NCBI GenBank assembly: GCA_020249925.1
Contig: JADCER010000005.1
Span: forward strand, 186,001-250,000
Length of the DNA: 64,000 nucleotides
Direction of reading: 5' to 3'
Source: Roseomonas sp.
GTDB lineage: Bacteria > Pseudomonadota > Alphaproteobacteria > Acetobacterales > Acetobacteraceae
A model generated the notes under the pieces. That model was not told where the DNA came from and searched no databases. It saw only the letters and a program-made list of their open reading frames with translations. A program made the position numbers and the translations under genes. Shown piece after piece: positions 48,911 through 58,177 of this stretch. Numbering within the stretch: position 1 is the first letter of the stretch; each line of letters starts with the position of its first letter.

Positions 48911-49755
48911 CAAGCCCCTATAGGCTCGCCGAAGGCTGGGCTGGCTGGCCCCAGGCCGCGCGCGATGCGGCTTATGACAACCTCAATGGCGTGGCGGATA
49001 GCGCGGCGCAGGTTGCCAATCGCAATGCCCTATCTGACGCGTTTCGCGCCAAGCACACCGGGCATCTTGATCTGCCCTTCGGCAGCGGCGAACGCGAGAA
49101 ATGGGATCTCTACCCCGCCGCGCGCGCGGACGCGCCCTGCCTGGTTTTCATCCATGGCGGCTATTGGCAGCGCAATCGGCGGGAAGATTTCGCCATCATG
49201 GCCGAAGGCGCCTTGGCCGCTGGCTGGTCGGTTGGGATTTGCGGCTATACGCTGGCGCCTGAAGCATCCATGACCCGCATTGTCGCTGAAATCCACGCCG
49301 CGCTGGATTGGCTCGGCGCGCATGGCGCCGCGCATGGCGTGGCGGGCAAGGTGGTTGCTTCCGGCTGGTCTGCCGGCGGGCATTTGGCGGCGCTGGCGGC
49401 AGAACATCCCTTGGTGGTGGGCGCGCTTGCTATGTCCGGGATTCATGAATTGGCCCCGATTGCCGAGACCAATTTGAACGACAAGCTGCATTTGACGCCC
49501 GCCGAAATCGCGGCGCATTCGCCGATCCGCCGGCCGGTGGTGCAGAAGCCGATCGCCATTGCCTATGGTGCGCGGGAATTGCCGGAACTGCGTCGGCAAA
49601 GCCGGGTGTTTCATCGCCACCGGGCAGAGGCGCAAGCGCCCGGCGCGCTGATCCCAGTGCCAGAGGCGGATCACTTTCGCGTGCTGGAGGCGCTCTGGCG
49701 CCGCGATGGGGTGTTGTTGCGCGCCGCAGCGGAGGTTTTGGCGGCGGCGGGGTAG
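48907..49755 (+). CDS. Alpha/beta hydrolase
   Basis: LVFIHGGYWQRNRREDFA (HGG oxyanion), VASGWSAGGHLAALAA (GxSxG-like). Confidence 0.9.
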   Translation: MTSPYRLAEGWAGWPQAARDAAYDNLNGVADSAAQVANRNALSDAFRAKHTGHLDLPFGSGEREKWDLYPAARADAPCLVFIHGGYWQRNRREDFAIMAEGALAAGWSVGICGYTLAPEASMTRIVAEIHAALDWLGAHGAAHGVAGKVVASGWSAGGHLAALAAEHPLVVGALAMSGIHELAPIAETNLNDKLHLTPAEIAAHSPIRRPVVQKPIAIAYGARELPELRRQSRVFHRHRAEAQAPGALIPVPEADHFRVLEALWRRDGVLLRAAAEVLAAAG

Positions 49756-49757
49756 GA

Positions 49758-51923
49758 TTAGCGGCGCCCGGCTATACTGGTTAGGAGCGCGCGTTCGTCC
49801 GCGCGGAGCCCGTTTGCGCCGGGGCAATCATCGCCAAGCATGCGGGTGGCTATCGTTTCGACGTGGTCGCCGAGGTCGCGGATTTCTCCGTATTGAATCT
49901 GTTCTAAAATCATGCGCGCGATACGTGGAGCATGATCGGGTCTGCAGGCGAGGTCGCCAAGCCGCTTGGCGACAGCCTCCGGTAGCGGGGTGGGGTGAGT
50001 GTTCCAAGCGCCTTCCTCGGTTTCAGCGCCCGCGGGCGCTTTGTCCGCCGTCAGCACCGCGAGGCTTCGCCGCGCCGCGTCTCGCCGCTCTCCGGCAGGG
50101 ATGGACTTGATCCATTCCTCAATCCAGACAGCCCAGGAGCGCGGGTTAGGGCAGGCCGCACCAGGTCGAACCCTATCCGGGCAGGGTGGTGCGTCGCTGA
50201 ACCCCAGATCGCGCAGTTGCGCATCATCCAGCGCTGCGCCGGGCGCCCGTAAGCGCCAAATTTGCGCGTCTGCAATCAAGGCGCCCTGCAACTGCGCCCG
50301 ACTTAGCAAAGCGCCTTGCAACTGCGCCCCACGAAACGACGCGCCCTGCAACTGCGCCCCAAAAAGTGACGCGCCCTGCAACTGTGCCTCATGGAGCGAA
50401 GCTCCCTGCAATTGCGTGTGAAAAAGCGACGCGCCCTGCAAATGCGCCCCTGCAAGCGAGGCGCCCTGCAACTGTACCCCTCTTCGCCCAATCAGCTGCG
50501 CGCCCTGCAGGTGCGCTTCCATAAGCAGCGCACCCTGCAACTGCGTATTGACAAGCAGCGCGCCCTGCATCTTCGCCCCGATAAGCTGCGCGCTCTGCAA
50601 CTGCGCCCCTTCAAGCCAAGCGCCCTGCAACTGCGCCTCAATAAGCAACGCACGCTGCAAATGCGCCGCATAAAGCGACGCGCCCTGCAAATGCGCCCGA
50701 CGGAGCGACGCACCTTCCAATTGCGCTCCAAAAAGCGATGCGCCTTGTAAATGTGCTTCTTCAAATCGCGCGCCCTGCAAATGTGCCCGGTCAAGCCGCG
50801 CGCCTTGCAGCTGTGCTCCGTCAAGTTTCGCCTGCGGCATGCGTGCCTCATCCAGCCGCGCACCTTGCAAATCGGCCTGGGTCAAATCCACATTGAAAAA
50901 CTGGCTCTTCGACAAATCAGCAAAGCGCAGCCGTGTGTTCCGCAATACCAAAGGCTCAAAGGCAGCGCGCCGAGTCGCGTCCAATGCTTCACCGGCGAGC
51001 ACATCCACAAAGGTGCGGCTATCATAGATCTTGCCCACCAGGGTGCGCCCCGGCACGGAAAGATATCGGCACCCCAGCCCGACATGGGGGCACAGCAGCA
51101 AATCCACCGGCTGGCGCAATCCTGCAATCGCCAGCCTGACCCGTATGTCAGGTTCGGGGTCGTCAGTCTCCGCCGACCTTTTCTGTCTTACCTCCCGTTT
51201 CAATTCCTCCCACTTCCCCGCCCCCACCGTGGTCGCCTCTGCGCTCGGCACCCGGCACCAGGCAAAGTTAAACCCCAGCACCGCCGCCGGCAGCAGAAAG
51301 CGCCCGCGCCTGAACAGCCAGCGCATCACCGAATCCCCCGAAGGCCTTTGCCGGCGGAAAAACCAGATCAGCAGCAGGATATCGAGCAGGATGGTGGTGT
51401 GATGCACGATATTCACCACATGGCTCTGCAAACGGAGCGAGCCAAGCTGCACCAGCAGCAGCACCGCCACCGGAAATACCGCCAGCATGAAGCGATAGGT
51501 CCAACGGAAGACAAAACTCGCCTCCGGCTGCACCGCTGCCTGGATGAATTCCGTATTCGCCAGCAATTGCAGGCAGCGGTCGCGGTCGCGCTGCAGCGGC
51601 ACATGGGCGCGCAGCTCTGCTTCAAAATGCCGAAGGTTCTGCATCAGCAGGTCAAAGCGGATCAGCGTATAAAGATGCAAAGCCAGGAAGATCGCCGGCA
51701 TGAAGCCGAAGGAAAGCACCACCGGCACGGTTAGGCCGCCAAGCTGCGAAATGCTGATGGATTTGCCGATCAGCAAATCCTCATCGGTGGCCGAGAAGGA
51801 GGTGGCGAGGAGAAAGAGGCCGATAAAAACAAAAGCCACCGCGCCAAGCTGCGCCGATTTCGCGCCATCATTAATGGCCGAGATCAATTTCCCGATATAG
51901 GGCGGCGGGTCAAAGGCGCTCAT
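49758..51923 (-). CDS. Membrane-anchored pentapeptide-repeat protein
   Basis: N-terminal hydrophobic segments, then A(D/N)LxX-type LQGAxLxxA(H/Q) repeats. Trimmed to ATG at 51921-51923. Confidence 0.92.
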   Translation of the reverse strand: MSAFDPPPYIGKLISAINDGAKSAQLGAVAFVFIGLFLLATSFSATDEDLLIGKSISISQLGGLTVPVVLSFGFMPAIFLALHLYTLIRFDLLMQNLRHFEAELRAHVPLQRDRDRCLQLLANTEFIQAAVQPEASFVFRWTYRFMLAVFPVAVLLLVQLGSLRLQSHVVNIVHHTTILLDILLLIWFFRRQRPSGDSVMRWLFRRGRFLLPAAVLGFNFAWCRVPSAEATTVGAGKWEELKREVRQKRSAETDDPEPDIRVRLAIAGLRQPVDLLLCPHVGLGCRYLSVPGRTLVGKIYDSRTFVDVLAGEALDATRRAAFEPLVLRNTRLRFADLSKSQFFNVDLTQADLQGARLDEARMPQAKLDGAQLQGARLDRAHLQGARFEEAHLQGASLFGAQLEGASLRRAHLQGASLYAAHLQRALLIEAQLQGAWLEGAQLQSAQLIGAKMQGALLVNTQLQGALLMEAHLQGAQLIGRRGVQLQGASLAGAHLQGASLFHTQLQGASLHEAQLQGASLFGAQLQGASFRGAQLQGALLSRAQLQGALIADAQIWRLRAPGAALDDAQLRDLGFSDAPPCPDRVRPGAACPNPRSWAVWIEEWIKSIPAGERRDAARRSLAVLTADKAPAGAETEEGAWNTHPTPLPEAVAKRLGDLACRPDHAPRIARMILEQIQYGEIRDLGDHVETIATRMLGDDCPGANGLRADERALLTSIAGRR
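50281..50880 (-). repeat. About 20 tandem 30-bp coding repeats inside the pentapeptide gene
   Basis: Periodic gcgccctgcaactgcgcc... every 30 bp on the + strand, except one 39-bp unit at 50461-50499. Confidence 0.95.
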
Positions 51924-51987
51924 TGAACCTTCAGCATAATGACGCCGCCGCAGGGGATGCAAGCGCCCCTGCAGCCCGCCCCCAAAC

Positions 51988-52024
51988 AAAAACGGCGCGG
52001 GAAGGCCCCGCGCCGTTTTGCTGA
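51988..52024 (-). terminator. Rho-independent terminator downstream of the EF-G gene
   Basis: - strand AAAACGGCGCGGGgccttCCCGCGCCGTTTTTGTTT. Confidence 0.85.
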
Positions 52025-52042
52025 CCTGCGGCTAAGGCAGGA

Positions 52043-54124
52043 TCAGGCCGACTTCGCCATGATCTCATCCGCGATATTGCGCGGCACCGGATCATAATGA
52101 TGGAACTGCATGGAGAAGGAAGCGCGCCCCTTCGTCATGCCGCGCAAATTGGAAATATAGCCGAACATTTCCTTGAGCGGCACATGCGCGCGCACGATAA
52201 CGCTGGTGCCCGCCATATCCTGGCTTTGGATCACGCCGCGGCGGCGGTTCAAGTCACCCACCACATCGCCCACGTGATCAGATGGCGTGGTCACTTCCAC
52301 GTCCATGATCGGTTCCAGGATCACCGGGCCGGCCTTCTTCATGCCTTCGCGGAAGCAAGCCTTGGCGGCGATTTCAAACGCCAGCGCGCTGGAGTCAACG
52401 TCGTGATACTTGCCATCCACCAGGCTGTATTTGAAGTCCACGGTGGGGAAGCCGGCCAGCACGCCGGTATCGGCCTGCACCTTGATGCCCTTTTCAACCG
52501 CCGGGATGTATTCCTTCGGCACCGCACCGCCCACAACGCCATTGTGGAATTCGATCCCAGCGTTCCGTTCCTTCGGTTCGAAGATGATCTTCACTTCGGC
52601 GTATTGGCCCGAACCGCCCGACTGCTTCTTGTGGGTATAGGTTTCGGTATGCGCCTTGGAGATGGTTTCGCGATAGGCAACCTGCGGCGCGCCGATATTC
52701 GCATCCACACCATATTCGCGCTTCAGGCGGTCAATGATGATTTCCAGATGCAATTCGCCCATGCCGGAAAGGATGGTCTGGCCGCTTTCCTGATCCGTGC
52801 GCAGACGCAAGGACGGGTCTTCCCCGGCCAGCTTTTGCAGGCCAAGGGTCATCTTTTCGACGCCTTCCTTGGTCTTCGGCTCAACCGAGATGTCAATCAC
52901 CGGCACCGGGAAGGCCATGCGTTCCAGCACAACCGCATCTTCCTGCGCTGCCAGCGTATCACCCGTGCCGGTATCCTTCAGGCCCACGAAAGCCGCGATG
53001 TCACCCGCGAAGACTTCCTTGATTTCTTCGCGCTTGTCGGCATGCATCTGGAACATGCGACCAACACGTTCCTTATGGCCCTTGGTGGTGTTCAACACCT
53101 GATCACCCGAACGCAGCACGCCGCGATAGACGCGCACAAAGGTCAGGTTGCCGTATTTGTCGTTGATGATCTTGAACGCCAAGCCGGCGAAAGGCTCGTT
53201 TTCATTGGCAGGGATCACGCGGCGATCTGCGGTTTCATCCTGGCCTTCTTCCGGCGCCACCTTGATACCTTCGCGGTCAATTGGGGAGGGCAGGTAATCA
53301 ATCACGGCATCCAGCAGCGGCTGCACGCCCTTGTTCTTGAAGGCCGTCCCGCAGAGCACCGGGCGGAATTCGCCAGTGATGGTGCCGCGCTTGATGCAGC
53401 GCTTCAGGGTTTCGATGCTCACATCGCCCTTGTCGAAATATTCTTCCATGGCGGCTTCATCAATGCCGACAACGGTATCAAGCAGCTTCTGGCGATATTC
53501 AGCGGCCTTGTCTGCCAAGTCAGCCGGGATCGGCGCTTCATGATACTTCGCACCAAGCTCATCGCCTTCCCAGATCAGCGCCTTCATCTCCACCAGGTCA
53601 ACAATACCCTGGAAGGTGTCCTCAATGCCGATCGGCAATTGCAGCGCGACCCAATTGATGCCGAGCTTTTCGGTCAGCGTATCGGCAGCGCGATAGAAAT
53701 CGGCGCCGGTGCGATCAAGCTTATTGATGAAGATGATGCGCGGCACGTTATAGCGGTCCGCCAAGCGCCAATTGGTCTCGGATTGCGGCTGCACGCCGGC
53801 CACACCTTCAATGATGAAGACCGCGCCATCCAGCACGCGCAAGGACCGATTCACTTCAATGTTGAAGTCAATATGGCCGGGCGTGTCGATGATGTTGATG
53901 CGGTGATCATTCCACACGGCAGTCACGGCGGCGGAGGTGATGGTGATGCCGCGCTCACGCTCCTGATCCATGTAATCGGTGGTGGTATTGCCTTCATGCA
54001 CTTCACCGATCTTGTGGGACTTGCCGGTGTAGTACAGGATGCGTTCGGTCGTGGTGGTCTTGCCCGCGTCAATATGCGCGGTGATGCCGATATTGCGGAT
54101 GCGATCAAGCGGGGTACGCGCCAC
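52043..54124 (-). CDS. fusA: Elongation factor G (possible second-type paralog)
   Basis: [83 protein letters not shown] start at 54122-54124. Confidence 0.93.
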   Translation of the reverse strand: MARTPLDRIRNIGITAHIDAGKTTTTERILYYTGKSHKIGEVHEGNTTTDYMDQERERGITITSAAVTAVWNDHRINIIDTPGHIDFNIEVNRSLRVLDGAVFIIEGVAGVQPQSETNWRLADRYNVPRIIFINKLDRTGADFYRAADTLTEKLGINWVALQLPIGIEDTFQGIVDLVEMKALIWEGDELGAKYHEAPIPADLADKAAEYRQKLLDTVVGIDEAAMEEYFDKGDVSIETLKRCIKRGTITGEFRPVLCGTAFKNKGVQPLLDAVIDYLPSPIDREGIKVAPEEGQDETADRRVIPANENEPFAGLAFKIINDKYGNLTFVRVYRGVLRSGDQVLNTTKGHKERVGRMFQMHADKREEIKEVFAGDIAAFVGLKDTGTGDTLAAQEDAVVLERMAFPVPVIDISVEPKTKEGVEKMTLGLQKLAGEDPSLRLRTDQESGQTILSGMGELHLEIIIDRLKREYGVDANIGAPQVAYRETISKAHTETYTHKKQSGGSGQYAEVKIIFEPKERNAGIEFHNGVVGGAVPKEYIPAVEKGIKVQADTGVLAGFPTVDFKYSLVDGKYHDVDSSALAFEIAAKACFREGMKKAGPVILEPIMDVEVTTPSDHVGDVVGDLNRRRGVIQSQDMAGTSVIVRAHVPLKEMFGYISNLRGMTKGRASFSMQFHHYDPVPRNIADEIMAKSA

Positions 54125-54349
54125 GGTGGGCCTCCATAAGCAAAAGCCGGACGCCCGCCCCGGCTTTCGCCGGACGCCGCCCGCCATAAGGGTTCAGGGT
54201 TTAGTCTTCGATGGGCGCTATCTGCGATGTTCGGGCGCGGTTTGCAAGCGCAAAGGGGCGTGGGCGCGGGGTTTAATTGCCCAAAGGCGTGGTTTTGCAA
54301 GGCTTGGTGACGCGCTGACCGGCCCCGAATCGCGAAAGCCAGGCGCCTA

Positions 54350-55297
54350 TCAGTCGAGCCTGATGCCCTCGGCCGCGATCAGATCGCGCATCTCAGTGCG
54401 TTCGGTGGCGAGGAACCGAGCGAAGGCTTCGGGGCCGTCCGCTGCTGGAGTCAGGCCCAGCGCTTCCAGCCGGGGCGCCAGGGCGGGCTGTTCCACGGCG
54501 TCCTTCGCGGCGGCGGCAAGGCGGGCGATCACGGGCGCGGGGGTGGCAGCGGGGGCCAAAAGCCCGAGCCAATCACCCATTTGAAACCCGGCAAAACCCT
54601 GTTCGCTGATGGTCGGCAGCGCCGGGAAGGCTGCGCTGCGTGCAGGGGCGGAAAGGCCGATGGCGCGGGCCTTGCCGTCCCGGATCAGGGGGCTGGCGAG
54701 TGCCAGGGAGGTAAAGCCGAAAGGCACATCCCCGCGGAGCAAGCCCGCCATCTGATCCGCCCCGCCGCGATAGGGGACATGCTCACCGGTCAGGCCCGCC
54801 CGCCTTAGCAAGCTGGCCGCCGCCAGATGGGTGCGGGAACCGACGCCGACACTGCCATAGCGTGCCTGATCGGGGGCAGCACGAAGCCGCACGAGCAGCG
54901 CGGGCAAATCCGCCACGCCATATTCGGCGCGGGTGATCAGGATAAGCGGCAGGGTGGCGAGCAGCGTGATCGGCGCCAGATCCCGCACATAATCAAACCC
55001 AAGCCCGCGCATCAGGAAGGGATTGACCGATTGCCCCCCGGAATCGAGCAGAATGGTCCCGCCATCCGGCGCCGCCTGCGCGACAAAGCCGGCGCCCACC
55101 GCGCCCGAAGCGCCGCTACGGTTCTCCGGTGTCACCAGCCCGCCCAGCACTTCCCCCATGCGGGGCGCGATCAGGCGGCCCAGGATATCCGTGCTGCCGC
55201 CGGGCGGGAAAGCGATGATCAGGCGCAGCGCGCGTTCGGGTGCTTGCGCCAGGGCCGGTGCGGCCAAAAGCCCGCCCAGGATGGCACGGCGCAGCAT
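54350..55297 (-). CDS. Bug/TctC-type tripartite tricarboxylate transporter substrate-binding protein
   Basis: LRLIIAFPPGGSTDILGRLIAPRMGEVLG, VENRSGASG-like motif, YGVADLPALLVRLRAAPDQARYGSVGVGS. Confidence 0.92.
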   Translation of the reverse strand: MLRRAILGGLLAAPALAQAPERALRLIIAFPPGGSTDILGRLIAPRMGEVLGGLVTPENRSGASGAVGAGFVAQAAPDGGTILLDSGGQSVNPFLMRGLGFDYVRDLAPITLLATLPLILITRAEYGVADLPALLVRLRAAPDQARYGSVGVGSRTHLAAASLLRRAGLTGEHVPYRGGADQMAGLLRGDVPFGFTSLALASPLIRDGKARAIGLSAPARSAAFPALPTISEQGFAGFQMGDWLGLLAPAATPAPVIARLAAAAKDAVEQPALAPRLEALGLTPAADGPEAFARFLATERTEMRDLIAAEGIRLD

Positions 55298-55299
55298 GG

Positions 55300-56406
55300 C
55301 TATGGCGCCAGACGCACGCTTTGTCGCTTGCGGCCCCAATTGCCGGGCTTTTCCTCAAACACGCCGGGCAGGAGGGTGCCGCAATCCGGGCAGCCGCCAT
55401 CTGGGGTCAGGCGCCATTCCAGCAGCTCATACCAATCGCGCTTGATGAGCGACCCGCCACAGGCATGGCACCAGGTGCTGGCGCGCGATGGCGCATGGAT
55501 ATTGCCGACATAGACATGCCGCACCCCGGCGGCACGGGCCAAGCGCCGCGCGCGGAACAGGGTTTCGGGCGGTGTGCCGGGCCGGTCCTTCATGCGGAAA
55601 TCCGGCTTGAAGGCGCTGAAATGCAGCGGCACATCGGGGCCGAGGGCATCCACAATCCATTCTGAAAGAGACACGATCTCGGCATCCGAATCATTCAGCC
55701 CCGGGATCAGCAGGGTGGTGATTTCAAACCACACCTTTGTTTCGCGCTTCAGATAGATCAGCGTTTCCTTGACGGGTTCCAATTGGCCCTTGGTGATGTC
55801 GCGATAAAACCCCTCGGTAAAGGCTTTCAGGTCTATATTGGCGGCGTCTATGTGGCGGTAGAATTCCTCACGCGGGCCGGCATTCATATAGCCGGCGGTG
55901 ACGGCGACGGTCTTGATGCCCTCAGCCCGGCACACCTTCGCGATATCCATGGCGTATTCAAGGAAAACCACCGGATCATTATAGGTGAAGGCAATGGACC
56001 GGCAGCCGAGTTGCTTGGCCGCGCGCATGATCACTTCGGGGCGCCCTGTGGAGGCGACGCTATCCATCTCTCGGCTTTTGGAAATGCCCCAATTCTGGCA
56101 GAAATCGCAGGCGAGGTTGCAGCCCGCCGTGCCGAAGGACAGCACCGGTGTGCCGGGCAGGAAGTGATTGAGCGGTTTTTTCTCGATCGGGTCCACGCAA
56201 AAGCCGGAAGACCGGCCATAGGTGGTCAGCACTACGCCATCCTCATTCGCGCCGCGCACGAAACAAAGCCCGCGCTGGCCATCACGCATTTTGCATTCGC
56301 GCGGGCAGACATCGCAGCGAAACCGGCCATCAGACAGCTTCGTCCACCAGCGCGTTGGCACGCCGGTGAGCTTCTGGGCTTCGGGAATCATGGTTTCGGC
56401 GGGCAT
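55300..56406 (-). CDS. AmmeMemoRadiSam system radical SAM enzyme
   Basis: CDVCPRECKMRDGQRGLCFVR, GCNLACDFCQNWGISKSR (CxxxCxxC), C-terminal CHACGG...CPDCGTLL zinc-ribbon-like region. Confidence 0.93.
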   Translation of the reverse strand: MPAETMIPEAQKLTGVPTRWWTKLSDGRFRCDVCPRECKMRDGQRGLCFVRGANEDGVVLTTYGRSSGFCVDPIEKKPLNHFLPGTPVLSFGTAGCNLACDFCQNWGISKSREMDSVASTGRPEVIMRAAKQLGCRSIAFTYNDPVVFLEYAMDIAKVCRAEGIKTVAVTAGYMNAGPREEFYRHIDAANIDLKAFTEGFYRDITKGQLEPVKETLIYLKRETKVWFEITTLLIPGLNDSDAEIVSLSEWIVDALGPDVPLHFSAFKPDFRMKDRPGTPPETLFRARRLARAAGVRHVYVGNIHAPSRASTWCHACGGSLIKRDWYELLEWRLTPDGGCPDCGTLLPGVFEEKPGNWGRKRQSVRLAP

Positions 56407-56411
56407 TTCAT

Positions 56412-56417
56412 CTATAA
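56412..56417 (+). promoter_or_regulatory. Candidate -10 element (TATAAT) immediately upstream of the Memo-AMMECR1 ATG
   Basis: TATAATggggcgATG: the -10 ends 7 bp before the A of the ATG at 56425. No convincing -35 seen. Confidence 0.35.
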
Positions 56418-56424
56418 TGGGGCG

Positions 56425-57795
56425 ATGGATGCCGCGACAAAAGCCCCGGAAGTGCTGGGCGCCTTTTATCCTGCCGATCCCGCGAGCCTCGCCGCCGGGG
56501 TGGATCGCCATATCGCCGCGGCGCGGCCCTGGGCGCTGCGCCCGAAAGCTGTGGTGGCGCCGCATGCCGGGCATGTGTTTTCCGGCCCCATCGCGGGCAG
56601 CGCCTATCGCCTGCTGGCTGCTCAGCGCGGCACCATCCGCCGCGTGGTGATCCTAAGCCCGCCGCATCGCATGGCGGTACAGCGGCTGGCCGTGCATCCC
56701 GCCCAGGCTTGGGCAACGCCGCTTGGCCTGCTGCCGGTGGATCGCGCTGCCATCGCGAAGTTATTGACGCTGCCCTTTGTCGCGGAAAACCCAGCGCCCT
56801 TCACGCGAGAGCACGGCATTGAAGTGCATCTGCCCTTCATCCAGCGCGCCTTGGGCCAGGTTGCCATCATCCCCGTTCTCGTCGGGCAGGCCATACCGCA
56901 ACAGGTGGCACAGGCGCTGGAAGCCGTTTGGGGCGGGCCGGAGACAGCGATCATCATTTCCTCAGACCTGTCGCATTACCTGGGCTATGAGGAGGCGCGG
57001 GCCAAGGATATCGGCACGGTTGCCGCGATTGAGCAATTGCGCGGGGACCGCATAGGCGGCGCGGAGGCCTGCGGGCGGCATGCGCTTCATGGCATGCTGG
57101 AACGCGCACGCGCCTTGGATATGCGCGCGACATCGCTGGATTATCGCAATTCCGGCGATACCCATGGCGATAAGGCGCGCGTGGTTGGGTATGCGTCAGT
57201 CGCGTTTGAATATGCGCAGGAAGCGCGGCTGACGGATTCAGACCGCAAGCTGGTCTTCGATCTGGCGCAATTCATGGTGCGTTTTGGGGTGGAGCAGGGG
57301 CGCCGGCCCAAGATTGGCTGGGGGGCGCTTTCACCTTCCATGAAGGCGCAGCGCGCAAGCTTTGTCACACTGACGCTGAATGGCGCGCTGCGCGGCTGCA
57401 TCGGCAGCGTGACGGCGCATCGCGCATTGCATGAGGATATTGCCGATAGCGCCTGGAAAGCCGCCTTTGGCGACCCGCGCTTCAAGCCGCTGACTGCTGA
57501 GGAATTGGCCGGGGTGAAGGTGGATGTTTCCATCTTGAGCCAGCCGCGCCCGATTGCCGTGCATAGCGAGGCTGAGTTGGTCAATGCGCTTGATCCGGAT
57601 CGGGATGGGCTGATTTTGCGCGATGGTCAGCGCCAGGCGCTGTTTCTGCCCCATGTCTGGGGCGGTATTCCTGATCCCCGCGTCTTCATTCGCGCGCTGA
57701 AACGCAAGGCGGGTTTGGCGCCGGATCATTGGTCGCCGGAGACACGCGCCTTTCGCTTCAGCGTGGAATCCTTTGGGCAGAGTGACGGGCACTGA
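56425..57795 (+). CDS. Fused AmmeMemoRadiSam system protein B (Memo) + protein A (AMMECR1)
   Basis: Memo: VVAPHAGHVFSGPIAGSAYR, EHGIEVHLPFIQRAL, IIISSDLSHYLGYEEA. AMMECR1: FVTLTLNGALRGCIGSVTAHRALHEDIADSAWKAAFGDPRFKPLTAEEL. Confidence 0.95.
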   Translation: MDAATKAPEVLGAFYPADPASLAAGVDRHIAAARPWALRPKAVVAPHAGHVFSGPIAGSAYRLLAAQRGTIRRVVILSPPHRMAVQRLAVHPAQAWATPLGLLPVDRAAIAKLLTLPFVAENPAPFTREHGIEVHLPFIQRALGQVAIIPVLVGQAIPQQVAQALEAVWGGPETAIIISSDLSHYLGYEEARAKDIGTVAAIEQLRGDRIGGAEACGRHALHGMLERARALDMRATSLDYRNSGDTHGDKARVVGYASVAFEYAQEARLTDSDRKLVFDLAQFMVRFGVEQGRRPKIGWGALSPSMKAQRASFVTLTLNGALRGCIGSVTAHRALHEDIADSAWKAAFGDPRFKPLTAEELAGVKVDVSILSQPRPIAVHSEAELVNALDPDRDGLILRDGQRQALFLPHVWGGIPDPRVFIRALKRKAGLAPDHWSPETRAFRFSVESFGQSDGH

Positions 57796-57801
57796 GCAGT
57801 T

Positions 57802-58164
57802 TCAAGATCCGCGATAGGTCGCGTAACTCCAAGGCGAACAAAGCAGCGGCACATGGTAATGCCCCTGATCCGCCATCAGCCCAACCGCAAGGGTCACCAC
57901 ATCCAAATAGGGCAACTCCGCCCCCTGGCCACGCGCGCGGAAATACGCAGCGACTGCAAAGCGCAATTCATAGCGCCCGGGCTGAAATTCAGCCGCGCTC
58001 ATCAAGGGGCCATCGGTGCGGCCATCGGCATTGGTGCGCCGCGTGGTCACCAAAACCGGCGCGGGGTCCATGCGCCAAAGCTCTACCGCCATGCCCTCGG
58101 CCGGGATGCCCTCGGCCGTGTTCAGCACATGTGTTGAAAGGGAACCGGGTCCGCTGCGGGCCAT
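57802..58164 (-). CDS. uraH: 5-hydroxyisourate hydrolase
   Basis: LSTHVLNTAEGIPAEGMAVELWRM, C-terminal HYHVPLLCSPWSYATYRGS (YRGS signature). Confidence 0.96.
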   Translation of the reverse strand: MARSGPGSLSTHVLNTAEGIPAEGMAVELWRMDPAPVLVTTRRTNADGRTDGPLMSAAEFQPGRYELRFAVAAYFRARGQGAELPYLDVVTLAVGLMADQGHYHVPLLCSPWSYATYRGS

Positions 58165-58177
58165 GGGGGATTCTCCT

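Noticed and set aside
49999-50863. Several + and - alternate-frame ORFs over the pentapeptide repeats (e.g. 50391..50750, 50492..50863)
   Set aside because: Periodic DNA without stops gives open frames on both strands; only the LQGA frame has a recognised protein fold and continuous flanking domains.
50281-50880. Regular 30-bp repeats considered as a CRISPR array
   Set aside because: There are no unique spacers: repeats are contiguous, in frame, and encode pentapeptide units. No cas genes nearby.
52097-54139. 680-aa + strand ORF fully antisense to the EF-G gene
   Set aside because: The - strand frame is an unmistakable EF-G. The opposite frame is open because of high GC and codon bias, has no recognisable domain, and is best explained as an artefact.
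54350-55297. Bug-type SBP considered part of the AmmeMemoRadiSam system because it abuts the radical SAM gene
   Set aside because: Bug SBPs are abundant, typically orphan genes in these bacteria; adjacency alone is not evidence of shared function.
55783-56424. N-terminal 214 aa of the long ORF containing the Memo-AMMECR1 fusion
   Set aside because: Overlaps the radical SAM gene in antisense and has no homology-like content; the Memo domain begins at the ATG at 56425.
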